A stretch of DNA of 26,045 nucleotides from the NCBI GenBank assembly GCA_040509495.1, contig JBEVKW010000061.1:1-26045 (forward strand). The letters are read 5' to 3'. Under the pieces are notes generated by a model. It was not told the DNA's origin. It saw only the letters and a program-made list of their open reading frames with translations, and did not search any database. Made by a program: the position numbers and the translations under genes. Below are positions 22,903-26,045 of this stretch, in pieces. Numbering within the stretch: the stretch's first letter is position 1; each line of letters opens with the position of its first letter. This DNA comes from Terrimonas_A sp040509495. Its GTDB lineage: Bacteria > Bacteroidota > Bacteroidia > Chitinophagales > Chitinophagaceae.

Positions 22903-23700
22903 ATGGAAAAGATTCTTTGGCAACACATTCAATCTGTAAAAAAGACTTCGCCGCTTGTTCATAATATCACCAATTATGTGGTAATGAATAATACGGCCAA
23001 TGCCTTGCTCGCTGCTGGTGCATCTCCGATCATGTCTCATGCGCAGGAAGAAGTGAAAGACATGGTGAGCATTTGTCAGGCGCTCGTGATCAATATCGGT
23101 ACACTCGATCCTTACTGGGTTGAGTCCATGCGGATCGCGATCAGTAAGGCGAACGAGCTTTCAAAGCCCTGGGTACTCGATCCTGTGGGAGCAGGTGCAA
23201 CGGCGTACCGGAATAACACGTTGTCTGAACTCCTTTTGCTCCGGCCAACGGTGATACGCGGTAACGCCTCAGAGATCATGGCGCTTGCCAAAACAAATGT
23301 TTCGCATACCAAAGGTGTTGACAGTACCGCAGAAAGCAATGAAGCGCTCCATGCAGCGATCTCCCTCAACAAAGAATATGGTTCCGTGGTCTGTGTATCC
23401 GGTGCGATAGATATCGTTGTTGGCGACGGTCAAATAGTTTATCTCCGCAATGGAAATCCGTTGATGACAAAAGTGACGGGATTGGGCTGCTCAGCAACTG
23501 CTATTATCGGAGCGTTCGCCGGAGTGATCGATAACAAGGTGGAGGCCGTCGCTGCCGCTATGTCGCTCCTGGCGATCAGCGGTGAACTGGCATCTAAACA
23601 GTCTTCCGGACCAGGCAGCTTGCAGACCCTGTTGCTGGATAAGCTATATAATATCACTGAGGCGGAATTCATGAAAACAATACGTATTTCAAAAGATTGA
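22903..23700 (+). CDS. thiM: Hydroxyethylthiazole kinase
   Basis: A 265-residue cytoplasmic kinase that phosphorylates 4-methyl-5-(2-hydroxyethyl)thiazole with ATP, salvaging the thiazole half of thiamin. The N-terminal block PLVHNITNYVVMNNTANALLAAGASPIMSHA, here cited by its core VHNITNYVVMN, is the family signature. Also visible are VLDPVGAGAT, RGNASEIMAL and the catalytic loop TGLGCSATA with Cys196. Length agrees with the family. It is the first gene after the TPP riboswitch, 75 nt downstream of the aptamer, and thiE begins two bases after its stop. Its product meets the thiD product in the reaction of ThiE. Confidence 0.97.
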   Translation: MEKILWQHIQSVKKTSPLVHNITNYVVMNNTANALLAAGASPIMSHAQEEVKDMVSICQALVINIGTLDPYWVESMRIAISKANELSKPWVLDPVGAGATAYRNNTLSELLLLRPTVIRGNASEIMALAKTNVSHTKGVDSTAESNEALHAAISLNKEYGSVVCVSGAIDIVVGDGQIVYLRNGNPLMTKVTGLGCSATAIIGAFAGVIDNKVEAVAAAMSLLAISGELASKQSSGPGSLQTLLLDKLYNITEAEFMKTIRISKD

Positions 23701-23702
23701 TC

Positions 23703-24344
23703 ATGCAATCAGTATTTCCATTTGATCTTTACCTGGTGATCTCTTCTTCAGGTTGTGAGGGGCGTGATTTTCTTCAGGTGGCCGAGCAGGCCATCAGGGG
23801 TGGGGTTGATATCGTACAGATCAGAGAGAAGGATCTTTCATTCAATGAGTATGTTTACCGATCGCTTAAGCTGAAAGAGATCACGGATCGTTATAACGTG
23901 CCACTGATCATTAATGACGATGTTGAAGTAATGCAGGCAACAAATGCCTACGGCGTTCATGTGGGCAATAGCGATCTGTCTCCCGTGGATATAAGGAAGA
24001 AGTATGATAACGCATTTATGATCGGCTATTCGATCGAGAGCCTGGTACAGGTTACCAGCGATAAGGCATTGCTGGCGGACTATATCGCGGCAAGTCCGGT
24101 ATTTAGCACAGAAACAAAAATAAACACCATTATCGAATGGGGTTTGGAGGGCGTATCCGCCATCAGGCAGCTATCGGGCAAGCCACTTGTTGCAATAGGG
24201 AAAATGGATAATACAAATGCAGCAGAGGTGATCCGTGCCGGTGCAGATTGCATTGCGGTAGTATCGGCTATTTGTGGCGCAGGTGATCCTTACCAGGCCG
24301 CCCTTACAATCAAAAAGCAAATTACTTATGCAAAAAAAATATAG
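23703..24344 (+). CDS. thiE: Thiamine-phosphate synthase
   Basis: A 213-residue TIM-barrel enzyme that joins HMP-pyrophosphate and thiazole phosphate to thiamin phosphate. Motifs along the barrel: GVDIVQIREKDLS (pyrophosphate site), PLIINDDVEV, AYGVHVGNSDLS, IGYSIES, AASPVFSTETK and ADCIAVVSAI. The usual AIGGI strand reads AIGKMD, a small departure at a phosphate-binding loop. I chose the ATG at 23703, two bases after thiM; a TTG at 23697 would overlap thiM by 4 bp. thiD begins 17 nt before this gene's stop, so expression is coupled. Confidence 0.96.
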   Translation: MQSVFPFDLYLVISSSGCEGRDFLQVAEQAIRGGVDIVQIREKDLSFNEYVYRSLKLKEITDRYNVPLIINDDVEVMQATNAYGVHVGNSDLSPVDIRKKYDNAFMIGYSIESLVQVTSDKALLADYIAASPVFSTETKINTIIEWGLEGVSAIRQLSGKPLVAIGKMDNTNAAEVIRAGADCIAVVSAICGAGDPYQAALTIKKQITYAKKI

Positions 24345-25167
24345 CTACCCTTCGGCATTGACCATTGCCGGATTCGATGGAAGCGGTGGTGCGGGTATAC
24401 AGGCGGATATTAAAACGTTTTCTTCGTTGGGATCGTTTGCGACATCGGTGCTGACCGCTCTGCCCGTTCAGAATACACAAGGTGTACGGAATATTTATCC
24501 GATCCCGGTGGATGCAGTACGGGAGCAGATCGAAGCGATCATGGATGATATCTTTCCCGGAGCGATCAAGATCGGCATGGTGCACACGGCAGAACTGGTT
24601 GACTGTATTGCCGCAACATTAAAAAAGTATCCGGCCACACCGCTTGTGTTTGATCCCGTGATGGTGGCAACGAGCGGGCATAAGCTTATCGAAGAGAAAA
24701 CGATAGCGGCGATCGTTGAACGGCTATTTCCGATTGCTGATGTGATCACCCCTAACATGGATGAAGCAGCGATCCTTGCAGAGATGGCGGTGAAGGACCT
24801 GGATGATATGTATGAAGCCGGTCAGAAAATATTAAAACTCGGATGTAAGTCTGTTTTGTTGAAGGGTGGCCATCTTCGGTCAGATACCATCACCTCGCTC
24901 TATTTTCAGCAGAATGGAGATAAGCCTTTAGCATTTTCATACAGCAAATTTGATACAAACAATACGCATGGTTCCGGGTGTACGCTATCGTCGGCTATCG
25001 CGGCCTACTTGTCTCAGGGAAGATCGCTTGAAGAGGCGGTTGCGTTAGCGCAGGATTATACCCATGAGGCGATCAGGAATGGTGCAGCCGTGCAAACCGG
25101 GAAAGGTAACGGTCCATTAAACCACTTTTTTAACCCAAAGCAATTGATCAAAAATGAAATGGTCTGA
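24328..25167 (+). CDS. thiD: Hydroxymethylpyrimidine/phosphomethylpyrimidine kinase
   Basis: A 279-residue ribokinase-fold enzyme that phosphorylates HMP twice to HMP-pyrophosphate. Motifs: ALTIAGFDGSGGAGIQADIK at the start (the family more often has AGSDSSGGAGIQAD, so two Ser positions read Phe-Asp-Gly), the ALPVQNTQGV loop, VFDPVMVATSGHKL, ITPNMDEAAIL and the anion hole/catalytic base region NTHGSGCTLSSAIAA. I chose the ATG at 24328; a start at 24274 would run 71 nt into thiE and add non-conserved residues. It overlaps thiE by 17 nt and tenA by 14 nt, the tightest coupling in the operon. Confidence 0.96.
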   Translation: MQKKYSYPSALTIAGFDGSGGAGIQADIKTFSSLGSFATSVLTALPVQNTQGVRNIYPIPVDAVREQIEAIMDDIFPGAIKIGMVHTAELVDCIAATLKKYPATPLVFDPVMVATSGHKLIEEKTIAAIVERLFPIADVITPNMDEAAILAEMAVKDLDDMYEAGQKILKLGCKSVLLKGGHLRSDTITSLYFQQNGDKPLAFSYSKFDTNNTHGSGCTLSSAIAAYLSQGRSLEEAVALAQDYTHEAIRNGAAVQTGKGNGPLNHFFNPKQLIKNEMV

Positions 25168-25801
25168 ACAGGCATGGGCAGCTATTGGCCCCATCTATCA
25201 ATCAATAAAGGAGATGGCTTTTATCAATGAACTGAAAGAGGGTACATTGCCAGTTGAAAAGTTCAGGTTTTATATGCAGCAGGATGCCTGTTATCTCGAG
25301 CATTTTGCCCGCGCGCTTGCTCTCATTGGTGCCCGCGCAACACAGATCAGCGATGCATTATCATTTATCCGTTTCGCTGAAAATGCGATCGTGGTTGAAA
25401 ATGCCTTACATGAATCATATTTCATCGATTTCAACGTCACAGCGGCAAAGCTGCCTGAACCAGCCTGCCATCATTATATTCATTTCCTGAAGAGTACCGC
25501 TGCATTGGATGCTGTTGAAGTTGGCATGGCCGCAGTGCTTCCTTGTTTCTGGATCTACAAGCAGATCGGCGATCATATTTATAACACACAGCAGAAGGAA
25601 AATAATCCGTATAAAAAATGGATCGATACATATGCGGGAGAAGAATTTGGCGAAGCCGTGCGCCTTGCAATAGCGATCTGTGATAAAGCGGCAGAGGCAA
25701 CAACAGAAAATGGACGGGTATTAATGACAGAAGCTTTTATCGCAGCAAGCCGGTTGGAATTTGATTTTTGGGATGGAGCGTATAAGGAAAGAAGGTGGTA
25801 G
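25154..25801 (+). CDS. tenA: TenA-family thiaminase II / aminopyrimidine aminohydrolase
   Basis: A 215-residue all-helical enzyme that hydrolyses aminomethyl-pyrimidine breakdown products of thiamin to HMP, feeding ThiD. The conserved catalytic set is complete: Asp44 in MQQDACYLEHF, the active Cys131 in VLPCFWIY, the Tyr after it, and Glu202 in SRLEFDFWDGAY. The active-site Cys marks this as the TenA_C class. Length agrees with the family. It is the last gene of the riboswitch-controlled operon and overlaps thiD by 14 nt. No terminator was found downstream; GC-rich repeats begin 76 nt after the stop. Confidence 0.95.
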   Translation: MKWSEQAWAAIGPIYQSIKEMAFINELKEGTLPVEKFRFYMQQDACYLEHFARALALIGARATQISDALSFIRFAENAIVVENALHESYFIDFNVTAAKLPEPACHHYIHFLKSTAALDAVEVGMAAVLPCFWIYKQIGDHIYNTQQKENNPYKKWIDTYAGEEFGEAVRLAIAICDKAAEATTENGRVLMTEAFIAASRLEFDFWDGAYKERRW

Positions 25802-25877
25802 AGGAGTGTGGAGACGCAGATAGAGTACGGATGAGGGATCGGCGAAGGCAAATGATCAGTCGGGAAAGAATCCGTGC

Positions 25878-25951
25878 TTAGCAGCGCCGAAGTAGCTCGG
25901 CGGACGCGGCGAAATACAAGATGTGCTACGGCTGTTTTCATTGTCGTTTGG
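25878..25951 (+). repeat. GC-rich repeat, copy A
   Basis: TTAGCAGCGCCGAAGTAGCT begins a unit that is repeated immediately downstream. It continues with CGGCGGACGCGGC, GAAATACAAGATGTGCTA and a TGTTTTCATTGTCG tail. Period to the next copy is 74 nt. Confidence 0.85.
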
Positions 25952-26045
25952 TTAGCAGTGCCGAAGTAGCGCGGCGGACGCGGCGATACGCGGAGAGCGC
26001 GGCGAAATACAAGATGTGCTATGGCTGCTTTCGCTGCGTCCGCTG
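25952..26045 (+). repeat. GC-rich repeat, copy B, cut by the window end
   Basis: It opens like copy A (TTAGCAG-GCCGAAGTAGC-CGGCGGACGCGGC, two or three changes), then carries about 19 additional bases (roughly 25985-26003) that repeat the GCGGCG theme, then GAAATACAAGATGTGCTATGG. Its ends are an imperfect inverted repeat: CGGCGGACGCGGCGA (25972-25986) against TCGCTGCGTCCGCTG (26031-26045), 13 of 15 pairing. This resembles a REP-type palindromic unit. The true right end lies outside the window. Confidence 0.8.

Noticed and set aside
25579..25941. 120-codon frame on the - strand across the tenA end and repeats
   Set aside because: Ser/Ala-rich antisense of tenA with no motif or start context.
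25878..26045. CRISPR array
   Set aside because: Only two copies, unequal lengths, no uniform spacers and no cas genes; the copies have REP-like inverted arms instead.

Overview
The window looks like chromosomal DNA from a member of the phylum Bacteroidota, most likely the Chitinophagaceae or a close relative; the family is an inference. Evidence: (i) several genes are preceded by the Bacteroidota -7 promoter motif TAnnTTTG, usually about 20 nt before the start codon; (ii) protein families typical of the group occur, namely secreted TlpA-like thioredoxins (one with a DUF3738-like tail), LytS/LytTR pairs, a TPR-HisKA_2 kinase and the small 'phosphoribosylpyrophosphate synthetase'-labelled protein; (iii) Shine-Dalgarno sequences are mostly weak or absent. 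No rRNA, tRNA, CRISPR array, transposase or phage gene was seen.

Layout. 1-4352: a VOC-fold protein, then a leftward three-gene unit (8-TM LytS-type kinase, secreted TlpA-like thioredoxin, LytTR response regulator). 4545-6268: a secreted protein with a GENHG motif converging on a small membrane protein. 6517-9165: an MHS-type MFS transporter converging on a TlpA/DUF3738 protein, with a perfect 40-bp inverted repeat between them. 9292-11455: a HisKA kinase and OmpR-type regulator, divergent from the TlpA/DUF3738 gene. 11768-14158: a secreted CocE/S15-type hydrolase with an extra N-terminal domain. 14212-19605 (leftward): TPR-HisKA_2 kinase and NtrC-type sigma-54 activator joined by an ATGA overlap, then a dGTPase. 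19932-22585: a small conserved protein and two exported alpha/beta hydrolases, separated by a gene-free stretch with several consecutive stem-loops. 22739-25801: a TPP riboswitch and the thiamin salvage operon thiM-thiE-thiD-tenA. 25878-26045: GC-rich repeats, a diverged relative of which lies inverted near 11545-11620.

How the parts fit. Three complete two-component systems of three different architectures lie within 20 kb, and two of them sit beside a secreted thioredoxin-fold protein. The thi operon has no thiC, thiG, thiH or thiS, so this locus encodes recycling of thiazole and pyrimidine moieties under TPP feedback, not de novo synthesis. The least explained parts are the kinase-thioredoxin-regulator unit, the structured intergenic stretch at 21246-21398, and the repeats.
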